Under the pieces are notes generated by a model. That model was not told the DNA's origin, ran no database searches, and saw only the letters and a list, made by a program, of their open reading frames with translations. Made by a program: the position numbers and the translations under genes. Below, piece after piece: positions 1 through 9,976 of a stretch of DNA of 64,000 nucleotides. The stretch spans positions 1-64,000 of the forward strand of contig CAICTM010000349.1 in NCBI GenBank assembly GCA_903772945.1. The letters run 5' to 3'. The DNA is from Seminavis robusta. Its lineage: Eukaryota > Bacillariophyta > Bacillariophyceae > Naviculales > Naviculaceae. How positions within the stretch are numbered: the stretch's first letter is position 1; each line of letters opens with the position of its first letter.

Positions 1-369
1 AAAAGAGGAGAGAATTTTCCTCTTGACACCTGGCAAAGTTCGTTCTCGTTTACTGGTTAAGTGATTTTCTAAAAGCTTTATCGCAGTCCCTATTGTCCGC
101 TCCAAGCAGGCACGTAAGGATCCTTCGATGCTGTAAAGTAATTCATAGGAATGGAACGATGCAAAGGAAGAGGACGACGAAAAGCAGCATCGAATCGTTT
201 CGGATGTTGTTTGCTTGCGTGTACAGCACACATCACGTCTTCCACAGACGCGTGGCATGCACGCAAGCAAGAGGAGGGAAGCTTGTTGTAAAATGATGCC
301 GAGTCCGCGATTTTCCGTTACCGTTCTTCTTCTTCAACAAGAGAATCATTGTCTGTTGTCGTATGACCA
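1..369. other. gene-free stretch downstream of the ArfGAP-hydrolase gene
   Basis: This is the 3' side of the minus-strand gene that ends at 370. Short open frames on both strands have no recognisable protein features. I see no RNA gene or repeat here. Confidence 0.6.
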
Positions 370-2451
370 TTATTTGATCTCCATCTTTTTTTCTTCCAAC
401 AACAACAGGTTGTTGTTTGTTTGTTGTGCGTCGTCGTCGTATCGGTCGTGTTGGCATTCATAATAGTGTTGTAATTCTGCGTCCACGAGGAGAGCGACGA
501 GAGAGACGCGGTCGATCGACACGATCGATCCATTTCGTCTTCTGCCGACAAGTCGTCGCTGGAATCGACGCGCGGTAGTTTGACGACTCGCCCCGAGCAA
601 GAACGAAGCCATCCATTCAACGGTCTGGTCTTGTTGTTGCTCCAACGGAATAAGTCGTAGCCCGTCTTTGATGGGAAAGGTCGGTGGTCCGTAATGACCA
701 AATCCGGCATGGTTGCCACCCTGAATGACCTTGTAGAGAGTATTGTCGGGTACCATTTTGGTTTTGAATTGTCGCTCCTTGGCGGGTGTCAGGAATTGAT
801 TCATGAGATTGTCATTGGAGGCGGAAATGGAAAGCACCTTGACGTTGGTGTCACGCAACGTGCCATTCTTTTCAGTGGGAGTTCCTGCGGCCAATAGAAT
901 GAGCTTGGGCAGATTGAGATCCTTGACGAGATTAAAGGCGGCCGATCCTCCGGCGGAATGACCACCAATCGCCCACTCGGTGACGGAAAAGGCATCGCCG
1001 TGAGCCGCGGCGACGTGATAGAAAATGGGCAATATATCCTGCGGTCGGGCTCCGTGGTTGCGCGTCCCGAATCGGAGTGGTTCCAACGACACGACGGCCA
1101 CCATAATGCCCGAATCGGCCAATTTGGCGGCGAGAGGCGCATATGCCGTGTGCTGTACCAATGCACCCGGCAAGAAAATAAAGCCGGGTACTTTTTGTGG
1201 ATTGCCGTCGCTATCGTCGTCTGGTGTGGGTGGTAGGTAGATATCGAATTTGGGTTGATGATCGACGCGTTTGGCTTGCATGCGTTGCAGTAGCTGCAAT
1301 TTGGCCGATGGCATGGCGCCTTGTCGATTTTGAATGAATCGTTTGGAGAGCCAAATGGAGAGATAGTAGAGTCCAGCCGCAGGAAGAATCACCAACAAGA
1401 CAATGGCGACAGCAAACCATTTCATGTACGCAAAATGATCCTCCTCCTTTTGAGCCGACAGAACCACCAACACCACAAAGATGACGGTGAGACCAAAGAA
1501 GACGGTGGATGCCAAATGCCTCCAATTTCCAGAGGGTTCCAGCCCCATGAGCTCCAGGACGATACTGAGCACAGTGGGTTGAATGTCCTGCCACGTGAGA
1601 GCGCCCGGTCGATTTTGTTTCGAGAGAACCGACAGAGAGCGTTTGACCTTTTTGCGCTTCTTCTCCTGAGATTCCTGGTAGGAGTGTCGTGCATTTTTGT
1701 ACTCTTGAAATTGATTCTTGAGGGCACGGGAGGATCGCGGTGCAATGTAGGAATCAATGGTGGCGACGCTCTTGTCGTCGTCATCATCGTCGTCCGAGCG
1801 ACAGCCGCTCGAGGAAGACGAAGACGATGTCTGCGGATTGCCGCTTCGGTGATTGCTGCCGCTGTGCGTGCTACTATTGTTTGGGTTGTCGCTGTTGCTT
1901 GGATGATTGGACGGAGTCATGTTGACCAGGAGCGTGTTGATGGCCTGCAGATCCATTTCCAGAGACGTAGTGCGCTGGGCGGGTTCTGGTTGCAGGATGT
2001 GCGTAGCAGTGCTGTGAGGACTGTGTGTCTTTTTCTTTGCCTTATTGTTAAGGATTGGCTGCGTATATTCGTGTCGTTGGGCCTTTTGATGGAGCCATTG
2101 TCGGTACTCTGCGGCAGCCGCGCCTTCATAGCGCTTCTGCAGTTTGCCATTGGTGTGAACGGTGCCTTCTTTGGCCACCAAATCACGCTTTTCAAAAAAC
2201 TCTTGCAGTGTCGCATTGCCACCTGCCTTCATCAGAGCCACATAGTTGTTCTTCTCGTTCCAGCTCGTGTCCAAATCCACCGATTGCACAAAGGACAAGT
2301 GCACGCCCAAACCACGATGAGGGCCACTGCACTGCAGACAAATCAGAATCCCATAGGTCACGGACGCCCAATTTGGATTGGCTTCGCCACATTCAAAACA
2401 GAATTCATTGCCGGGTAGATTCAAGATCCATTGCTTGTCGTCACGGTTCAT
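370..2451 (-). CDS. ArfGAP domain fused to a membrane-anchored alpha/beta-hydrolase (693 aa)
   Basis: A single open frame joins two families. Residues 1-130 are an ArfGAP zinc finger: C18, C21, C38 and C41 (CxxC-x16-CxxC), with the arginine-finger residue R46 four residues after the last Cys. ArfGAPs stimulate GTP hydrolysis by Arf-family GTPases on membranes. Residues 150-300 are low-complexity (Ser, Asn, Asp). Two hydrophobic segments lie near 314-334 and 347-370. From about 410 the protein reads as an alpha/beta-hydrolase of the Abhydrolase_5 type: the nucleophile motif GHSAGG holds S499, and a late [11 protein letters not shown] motif supplies the likely catalytic His. The last 70 residues are basic and unmatched. 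The start is the only ATG that keeps the complete zinc finger. The reading frame is unbroken, so the fusion is not caused by a frameshift. Substrate and GTPase partner are unknown. Confidence 0.85.
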   Translation of the reverse strand: MNRDDKQWILNLPGNEFCFECGEANPNWASVTYGILICLQCSGPHRGLGVHLSFVQSVDLDTSWNEKNNYVALMKAGGNATLQEFFEKRDLVAKEGTVHTNGKLQKRYEGAAAAEYRQWLHQKAQRHEYTQPILNNKAKKKTHSPHSTATHILQPEPAQRTTSLEMDLQAINTLLVNMTPSNHPSNSDNPNNSSTHSGSNHRSGNPQTSSSSSSSGCRSDDDDDDDKSVATIDSYIAPRSSRALKNQFQEYKNARHSYQESQEKKRKKVKRSLSVLSKQNRPGALTWQDIQPTVLSIVLELMGLEPSGNWRHLASTVFFGLTVIFVVLVVLSAQKEEDHFAYMKWFAVAIVLLVILPAAGLYYLSIWLSKRFIQNRQGAMPSAKLQLLQRMQAKRVDHQPKFDIYLPPTPDDDSDGNPQKVPGFIFLPGALVQHTAYAPLAAKLADSGIMVAVVSLEPLRFGTRNHGARPQDILPIFYHVAAAHGDAFSVTEWAIGGHSAGGSAAFNLVKDLNLPKLILLAAGTPTEKNGTLRDTNVKVLSISASNDNLMNQFLTPAKERQFKTKMVPDNTLYKVIQGGNHAGFGHYGPPTFPIKDGLRLIPLEQQQDQTVEWMASFLLGASRQTTARRFQRRLVGRRRNGSIVSIDRVSLVALLVDAELQHYYECQHDRYDDDAQQTNNNLLLLEEKKMEIK

Positions 2452-3573
2452 TGCGGAGATATTACTTCATACAGAAGAGAGAATGAAGGAGAGAGAGAGA
2501 GAGACGATTCTGTTGAGCTTATTGTTGGCTCGATCTGGCCGATCTAGGCACAGTCGGCGTCTGTGCTGGTTGTGACGATGGCTTTGATGGCTCGCCAACC
2601 TCTTTCAAAAAGCTTTTGTGCATCTGAAGTGTCATCGTCAAGATTCGATTCGATTCGATTCGATTCAATTGATCCACCCATCAAACCCAGCGGAAGGCAT
2701 TGGAGAATTAAGGGACCAACTCAGCCAGCGAAACTGGTGGCCACCACTTGACTCAGTTTGTCAATTTCGGACATCATCATTGCTCGAGCGTCACCCTTGA
2801 CGGGCAAATCCAAGCTCCACTTGGTGCGTGCTTCCTGGGGCCGCCGTGGTGCCGGTCGATACGCATGAACTTACACTGTACTTTACCTCGTTGATCGCTG
2901 TCTGAACAAGGCAGGACGCATCAAGCAAGCGGAAGAAGAGGGTAAAGTAGTCAGAGCGAGGGCTAGAACAGCGGGCCAATCAGCCATCAACGCCGGGAGC
3001 TACAAGAACCATGCATGCCTATTTTTGAACATGGTTTGAGGCGTACGCCTCTGAAACTATTAGGTACGAGGCGGGGATACCTGCGAAAGAAACCTATTGG
3101 CTTCTCACTCCTTGTTTGCTTTCTTATATTAGTAAAGATTGCTAGCAAAAACGACCTGGCTTGGCCTCGTTGTAGCCTCTCACTCATACGGCATGTAATC
3201 CAAAGTAAGCAACGGCCATACGTTCAGGAAGTATCACATCAAGAAAGCTCGCGTTCGTGGGGGGGGACCGTACAAATTTCTACTCGGCACCAGCCTCCAG
3301 TAGCGCATCCAATGCTTTAAATCGTCATAGTAATGATCGAGTTGTGCAGGATTCTTTCAACAACTTTCACTCCGCCAATCTGTCTTCTCCTTTCCCCAGA
3401 GATTGCTTGAGACGAAGAACTCCCTTCCCTTCCATGTCCTTCTTGGTCCGATGCTTGATTTTCCTGTTATTATTATTCTCTCAGCCTGTGTTTGGTGCAC
3501 AGGAACAGGCCATCGTTTGTCTGGCAGCCACAGGATCCAAACCACAATGTCTGCAGGTTGGTTTGCCCCGATG
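2452..3573. other. intergenic, with an ATTCG microsatellite
   Basis: No convincing gene lies here. A GA-rich run at about 2488-2506 sits just upstream of the ArfGAP gene start. An ATTCG microsatellite lies at about 2641-2668. The same pentamer run recurs near 8258 and 43672. Confidence 0.55.
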
Positions 3574-4158
3574 TCATGGTGGTGCTGGTTGAAAATCATC
3601 TGGATGTAGCTGCTTTTCATACTCTTCCCTGTGTTCAAGGCAAAATTTTGATCCATCGGGACCTTTTCCAGAATGGGGAATCCAGCAGTCAGGCTTCTGG
3701 CAGCACTTCTTGGGTTTTCTCTTCCGCTTCTTCACGGGTTGTTGTAGGGTAGGAGCGTTTCCATCATCCGCATTGACATCGCCTAGGTTCATGGGTAACG
3801 TTGGCTGGACATCTGGTCGTAGCTGCTTTTTATACTCTTCTCTGTGCTCAAGACAATAGCGAGACCCATCCGGACCCTTCCCAGAATGTGGTATCCAGCA
3901 GTCAGGCTTCTCGCAGTATCTGATGGGCTTCCTCTTCTTCTTCTTCTCTGGTTGTTTTTGTTGTTTTTTACTTGAATTTCGTTGTCTTTTTTGGCCTGAT
4001 TGGGTACCCGTAGGAGAAATTCCATCATCAGTTCCCGCACAGAGATCCCTTTCGGGGGGGATCATCTGCTGTTGCGAGCCCTGCTTTTTCTGAGAGCCAT
4101 GCTGCTTCGGAGAGCCCTGTTGCTTTGGAGATCCATGTTCAGCATCCCCTGGGTTCAT
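3574..4158 (-). CDS. small basic protein with two EsV-1-7-like Cys/His repeats (194 aa)
   Basis: The protein has two near-identical Cys/His units. Unit 1 uses C82, C87, C102 and H105; unit 2 uses C153, C158, C173 and H176. The spacing is C-x4-C-x14-C-x2-H, with the shared core KPDCWIPHSGKGPDGS and the tail CLEHREEY. Each unit follows a Lys/Arg run that could act as a nuclear localisation signal. Residues 8-30 are short GSPKQ-type repeats. The spacing is close to the EsV-1-7 motif (C-x4-C-x16-C-x2-H) known from brown algae and their viruses, where the IMMEDIATE UPRIGHT protein is a developmental regulator. That family link is my inference from spacing, since the middle gap is two residues shorter. 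Metal binding is likely; the target is unknown. The frame is complete and has no intron. Confidence 0.7.
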   Translation of the reverse strand: MNPGDAEHGSPKQQGSPKQHGSQKKQGSQQQMIPPERDLCAGTDDGISPTGTQSGQKRQRNSSKKQQKQPEKKKKRKPIRYCEKPDCWIPHSGKGPDGSRYCLEHREEYKKQLRPDVQPTLPMNLGDVNADDGNAPTLQQPVKKRKRKPKKCCQKPDCWIPHSGKGPDGSKFCLEHREEYEKQLHPDDFQPAPP

Positions 4159-5558
4159 GGTTAATGTCTACGCGGTAGAAGCCTTTGGTTGGTATTCTCA
4201 GTGGTGCTACCTGCGGTGGTGCTAATGTCGCGGCAGCGTCTTTTGTTGTTGTTGAACTGCGAGTGCTTCACTGGGTTTTGGCGTCGTGCGTCGTGGAGAG
4301 CGTTGTGGAGAGCGTTGTGATCTTCCAGTCATCATCGTCCGAGACCGAGACATTGCTTTGGTGTCGGTGCAGCACTGCAGGTTTAAAGCGCTGGACCACA
4401 AAAGCTCACCCAAATCGTCTTCTTTGAGGCTTCAGACTTCGGTGATTGTCAGGAGTCAGGAGTACTGTATGGGATGTGCCTCGATCCTTGCCTTGGCTGT
4501 GTAAACTTATTTGTTGGAAATGCTGACTTCTCCGAGTGCGGAACCGTCAGGTAGGGCTCTCGTGAGTGTCAAAAGGCCCAGTGCAAAATGAAACACCGTA
4601 ATGTGCAACCAACCAGCAGAGAATGTATGCGTGGTCCCTGCTACTGGGGTCTTGCAACGGCTTCATGACTGCAAGATCGCATTTGCAGGCGAGGATCTCG
4701 TATCGTAGACTTTCTCCGACGACAGAGCGACCCAAGCGTTGCTGTCACCTGGTTTGACTCATGTGCGCGGCATGCATGGATCTTACATGTACTACTCCAA
4801 GGGCTCCGAGGCTTGTTTTGCTTCTGGCGGAATCTATGATTACGACCGTCTTGCTGCGCTGGAGCTACATGTTCGATCAGCCCGTGCTCTCGTAGTCGGG
4901 GGCTTGGATTCGGACGTTCAAGTCCTGGACCACGTGGATGATGAAAGTATGGCTCCTCGCTAGCTCTAGATGCTGTCGGTTCTTTGCTATTCTGCTGACA
5001 GTAAAGGCCAGAGCCCAGACTTGTTGCATTTGATTGCTGTGCGAATTCACTGTAGGCCTGGAGAGTTAGTTTGGAGTTGGCTTGTTGCCTTTGACTTTCT
5101 TTCCGCTGTACGACATGGTGACGGTGTATCCTATTTGTTGCCGATCTACACTTGGCAATGAAAACACCAACGCAAGGAATCGAGTGAGCATGGTGTGCGC
5201 GTTGGGATGCCTACGGAAGCTGCCTGCACCAGCGGCACCGAGCTGTATGATTTTGCTTTCGCAGTACGAACGAAACTCCAGACAAAACTTGCACAACTAA
5301 CTGTGGCTCTGTGATTCTTTGCTGAACGAACGGATGTCGTAGGAGTATCTGCAAACTAACTAAAATTAACTAAGTATGGTATCGATATAGTATTGATGAC
5401 ATGGCTAGTGTTGACAAAGAATCCGCAGGGATTCTTGCTTCTCTTCTAAAACGTAATGGTGGAGGTTCTCGATCGTTGCATTGCGTTGGTTGCTTCGCGG
5501 TCAACATCGACACGCACTCTCGAAAGTGGTAGGATCCACAATCTACTTGCATGCTCAC
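4159..5558. other. intergenic, no convincing gene
   Basis: Short open frames only. The plus-strand stretch 4739-5300 has a weakly coding-like composition split over frames, but I recognise no family in it. Confidence 0.5.
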
Positions 5559-7436
5559 TCACTTGGCTTGCGGTTTGCTGCCAATGCCATTGGCCCGGAC
5601 CGACGATGCAACCAGCGGCCCCGTATTCTGTACGGGACGCACCTTTTTGGGTGGTTTGTTTTGAACGATTCGCTTGGTGCGTCGATTTCTTTGTTGTTGT
5701 GGGGCATCTGTAGTTGTGGTGGTTGCCTCCTCCTGTTTGGAGGATTTCTTGGAGTTGTCTTTCTTGACAACCCACGGGAGAGCGGTATCTTTGGCGGATA
5801 GTTTGGAAAAGGAAAATCGTTGTCCTTGCAGACTGCTTTGAATGGCATGCTGTCGTTTCTTGAATTTGGCACGGGTCTGTTGAAATTCTTGCGATGTGGC
5901 AACGGGTTTCATCATTTGCTGAAAACTCGCGAGCAGTTGCGAATAGCCACCCCCCGATTGAATGAATCCATCCGATAAACTCGCGTACAGGACATCACTG
6001 TCGGGCGGTTGTCCCAATCGTTGTGTGACGGTTGCTTTGGGGAATGCCTTTTGAAAGTAATGATGGAGGGCATTCGTGTAGAGACAACTGCGATCGGCCG
6101 TTTGAAAATCCGCGGGCAAATCTTGTCCCTTGTGGGCGGCTCCCATAATGACAATGTGTGTAAACTCATGGTTGTTGTTGTTGTTCTTGTTGTTGTCTTG
6201 TGCCAGTTGTTGAATTTGTTGGGTAAAGTAGGAGAGTGGTTTGACGTAGGCATTCCATGCTTGACGGTACGGCAAATGTTTGGGTTTGACCCAGGGATCA
6301 TCACAGCAAGATCCCTGTTTGTTATCCTTGCGTCGAAAGTAGTATTGTTGTTCCTCGAGTAATTCCTGGACGTTTTCGACGGCGGAATCAATGACATCTC
6401 CCAATCGCAAATGGACGACCAGCGTTTTGGGCGGCGGCAGATCGATATTGAGATCGAATCGCAAATTGTCGTCGGCCATGGCTTCGACGGTTTGTTTCAT
6501 GACGCCATATAAGACTTGATACTTTTTCTTGCCCTTTTTCTTTCCCGTTTTCTTAATATGCTCCATGTTGGCTTCGTAATGAGCTTCCATGAGACTGCCA
6601 GACTTTTTGGGTTGTTTGTGATAATTCTCGCCGGCCCAAACGCCGCGTCCAAAGAACATGTCGCCAAAATTGTAGCGTTCCCATTCTTCACTGAGAAAGT
6701 ATTTCTGTACTTCCGGGGCCGTACACATCGTCTGACTCGCCGAGACCAAATCGACGAGTAACGTAATGGCGTGGTGGTTCCAGACACATGTCTTCAAGTC
6801 GAATGGATTCTTTTGTTTCTTGGCGAGGTCGCGTTGATCGCCTTCCGGGAGATCGTCCGGTTTGGTACAAAAGAAGCGACCGCAGCGACAGGATTTCCAA
6901 GGTCCCAAAAAGTCTTCTTTGGAATTGGTATCCAATGCCGTGTCTTGATCAAATCCGAGGTCAATGGCAAACAACTCTTTGCAAGTCGATGTGCAGACAC
7001 CCCACGATGTCGTGTCAATGGTAGGAGCGGGTTTGGGTGCTTCTGGTAGTTCTTCTTTTGGTTGTTGTTTTGGTAGTTCTTCTTCTTGTTTATCTTCTTG
7101 TTTAGATTGTTGTTGTGACTTTTTCGATTGTTGCTGCTTCTTTTTTGGTTTGGCTCGGAGCGTCGTCGTCGTCGTCGTCACGGGAGGCACACTGGTATCG
7201 ACACTGACTTCATCGTCGTCATCTTCGTCTTCGTCGAAATTCGTACTCACCACTTCCAAGTAGCGTGGTATAGCTGGTTGTTGTACTGGTTGTGCTGATT
7301 GTGCTTTGTTATTCTTGTCGCCTTGCAGTGTTCGATCGGGCAGAAAGGACGTCAATTGATTGCTCGACACGGAAAACGTCTGGAAAAACACAAACAACAA
7401 AGTCCCTGGGACCAACAGTTTCGCTACACCTGGCAT
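5559..7436 (-). CDS. type II membrane protein with HxRxGD motif, glycosyltransferase-like (625 aa)
   Basis: Residues 5-24 are a hydrophobic N-terminal segment, so the protein is probably a signal-anchored Golgi or secretory protein. Residues 60-140 are low-complexity (Asp/Glu, Thr, then Lys/Gln). The luminal part has several cysteines and the motif HLRLGD at residues 342-347. HxRxGD-like motifs occur in the donor-binding region of fucosyltransferase-type enzymes (GT11 and protein O-fucosyltransferase relatives). That assignment is inferred from the motif and topology only. The C-terminus is basic and rich in Lys, Gln and Thr. It is a single exon. A second type II protein of comparable plan lies at 46537-48042. 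Confidence 0.7.
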   Translation of the reverse strand: MPGVAKLLVPGTLLFVFFQTFSVSSNQLTSFLPDRTLQGDKNNKAQSAQPVQQPAIPRYLEVVSTNFDEDEDDDDEVSVDTSVPPVTTTTTTLRAKPKKKQQQSKKSQQQSKQEDKQEEELPKQQPKEELPEAPKPAPTIDTTSWGVCTSTCKELFAIDLGFDQDTALDTNSKEDFLGPWKSCRCGRFFCTKPDDLPEGDQRDLAKKQKNPFDLKTCVWNHHAITLLVDLVSASQTMCTAPEVQKYFLSEEWERYNFGDMFFGRGVWAGENYHKQPKKSGSLMEAHYEANMEHIKKTGKKKGKKKYQVLYGVMKQTVEAMADDNLRFDLNIDLPPPKTLVVHLRLGDVIDSAVENVQELLEEQQYYFRRKDNKQGSCCDDPWVKPKHLPYRQAWNAYVKPLSYFTQQIQQLAQDNNKNNNNNHEFTHIVIMGAAHKGQDLPADFQTADRSCLYTNALHHYFQKAFPKATVTQRLGQPPDSDVLYASLSDGFIQSGGGYSQLLASFQQMMKPVATSQEFQQTRAKFKKRQHAIQSSLQGQRFSFSKLSAKDTALPWVVKKDNSKKSSKQEEATTTTTDAPQQQRNRRTKRIVQNKPPKKVRPVQNTGPLVASSVRANGIGSKPQAK

Positions 7437-9716
7437 CGTACTAGCTAGTAGTTACTTCAAAGGTTTGGAAGGATAGATTTTTGTAGAGGAGAGGAATTGA
7501 ATTGAATACGAAATGAAAGGCGTCGATGATGGATGCAAGGCATGGTGGAGCATTGCAGGAAGGGCAAAGACGATCGAAAGCCGAAACTGCTCGTGACTTG
7601 GTAGATTCATGGTCACAGAGTCATCTTGCACTGGTTGTACTTAGGGTACCAGTCACTCATTACCATTCCAGTGAAGTGGGCTTTGGTAAAAGACTGCTCA
7701 ACAGAAAAAGCTAAAACTAATAAGCTCACAAAGTCTGGCGCAACAGTGACAGCGGAACTTATTAATTGCGTCCAAGCCAAAGTTTGGCTGCCGGCGCTGC
7801 TGCACGAATGCTTGGTTTCTCGGTAGCTGCTGTGCAATGAGACTATTAATACATGCTGCCGAGAATGCTTGCTTGCAATGGTACACATGCAAGCCCTCGC
7901 AGCCAGTTGGCTCAAGGTTCCTCCTGTCAAGGACTCCAAGCTTTGCGGGATCATTGCTTCTGAGCAACCTGTCGACTTGCTTATTGGAACGAAACCCAAA
8001 GCATCTTCCACAAGCAACATTGCTATAACTATCTAGCTCTTGAACAGACGGCCAGCTTCATACACTGACGTACCGTATTCGATCGAGCAGACAATGCACA
8101 CCGGCAAACGGTGCAAGGGAAGTGCGCACGATCAAAGAAAGGAAGCTTCGAATCATCCCTATATATCTCGTACCGGTACAGTATGGAGGCAGCAATGCAA
8201 ATACAGAGCTAGCTAGCAACAGGCATGTACATTATTCTTCAGCGGAATGAATTGAACTGAATCGAATCGAATCGGTCCACGAAAGAACGTAAAAGGCGGA
8301 ATCAGCGCCAACAGACACTGGCTGGAACTGAACCTTTATCGTTTGAAAGTGTGACAATACCGGTAGCTAGCTGGGGCTTTCTGAGATAATATGTACGCAC
8401 TTGCTTGGAAAGAAAAAAATCATCTATCTGTTAGGTAGCTCTCGGGCGGTTGGCTACCTGGTTTCATACACAGATAGATACCACGTACGGTAGATGATAG
8501 ATACGTTTGCATGGAAATATTGTTGCACTCTGGAAACGATGCAAGAGAACTACCTGTGCAAGAGCGTCCTTGGCGTCTCCTCTCGTTTGGTTGGAGCAGC
8601 ACATAGAGCTAGTAGAAGCGTGTAAATCTGGGGAACGTTCGATCAGGGCCACGAAAGAACTTGAGAGGCAGAGCTATCGATGTTCACGATGTACCGTACG
8701 AGCCGACCCCTTTTGCTTTCTCCCGTGTAAACGTAGCTAGCTCAACTAGACTACGGTCATTGATTGGCGAGCATTTCAAAGGAGCAACCCGGCTGCAATG
8801 AAAACATACTCCTACTGTAGAGCTTAGCTGCTTCGACGAAACAAAGGTTGCAGGGACAAGGGGAGTCTCCAGTCGCATCGAATCGTCCGCGACTGCCTAC
8901 CTAATGACGGTTGGATGGGCTTGGTTGCGTTCTTACAAACGCAACTCAGCTACCCATGGATAGATTGATATGCGCTGCTCTTTCAGCTTGTGTGTACCGT
9001 ACGTTACCTCTGGGAACAGATCCACGGATATCGGCGTCGAGTCATCAAATATCAACCAAGTACGTGGGCGCAGCATTCTACAACCATGCACCTGCTGCTC
9101 TGAGGCTGGAATGGCAAAAGAAGCACTCACGGTACGCAACTCGAATCTACAGGCATTTGAAAGCCGTCTAGAGTGCAGCCAGTCCCAGCGGAACCGTCCC
9201 TTTCAAAGCACATTGCTGTTTGATACACGCGTGAATCCATGGCGGATAGTTGCGTCCTTTGACACTCCAGAAAGCTGTGCATTCCCCCCTGCAAAGCACC
9301 CAAAGCAACACGATCAAGTCCCCCGACAGTCCTAGCATCAAACATCTCCAAGAGGATCTTCCTAGGCTCCAGCAGAGCTTCCCAGAGCAAAGAAGCGTAG
9401 CCAAGAAGTTGAAAGGGTCGAGACGGAGGTGCCCCCATTTTCTTACCAGTACCGTTTCTAAATCCTTAAGCTTTAAGTGATTGATTTCGAAAGATTTAGG
9501 GGACTGCGGACAACACGCAACACACCTCACCAGACCCCTGTTGACACCGAAGAAGAGCAACAAACTCCACGCCAACACCATTCCAGCGTCAACACAGCCT
9601 CCCAACACTCGACGAAGACAGTGTCCTGTCATGCCAAGCCATTGGGAGGCCGTAGTGCGGTGAAATCATAGGTCGGTTACGGTCCATCATCGAGATGACG
9701 AGAATCGAAGGCTTTC
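7437..9716. other. 2.3-kb gene-free stretch
   Basis: No open frame here looks like a protein family member. The stretch holds several copies of two palindromes, TACCGGTA (about 8171 and 8358) and TAGCTAGC-type (about 8208, 8362 and 8730), and an ATTCG-like run near 8258. Confidence 0.5.
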
Positions 9717-9976
9717 AATCCCGGTTTTCACCATGGTCGTTTCTCATCACTGATGATCTCGGACAGCAGAGGACATGACGAAAAATGGGACAACCTCATT
9801 CTGAGCTCACAAATTTGTTTTCTAGAATACTGGAAGACAATACACTCTCGATTAGACGTACGCCGAATCCCTTTCTCTCGCTACACTCTGAACGCTACAA
9901 CACTACTTACTACTACCAAATCTTCAGGAATCCCAAAAGCTCTTCTTTAAGTTTCCACCTCAAACATAAATTGACC

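Noticed and set aside
1321-2418. 365-codon plus-strand open frame
   Set aside because: It lies antisense to the ArfGAP-hydrolase gene, has low-complexity hydrophobic runs that mirror the sense Asp/Asn/Ser codons, and matches no family.
4739-5300. coding-like plus-strand pieces in several frames
   Set aside because: Stops interrupt them, no splice joins restore a frame convincingly, and no family was recognised.
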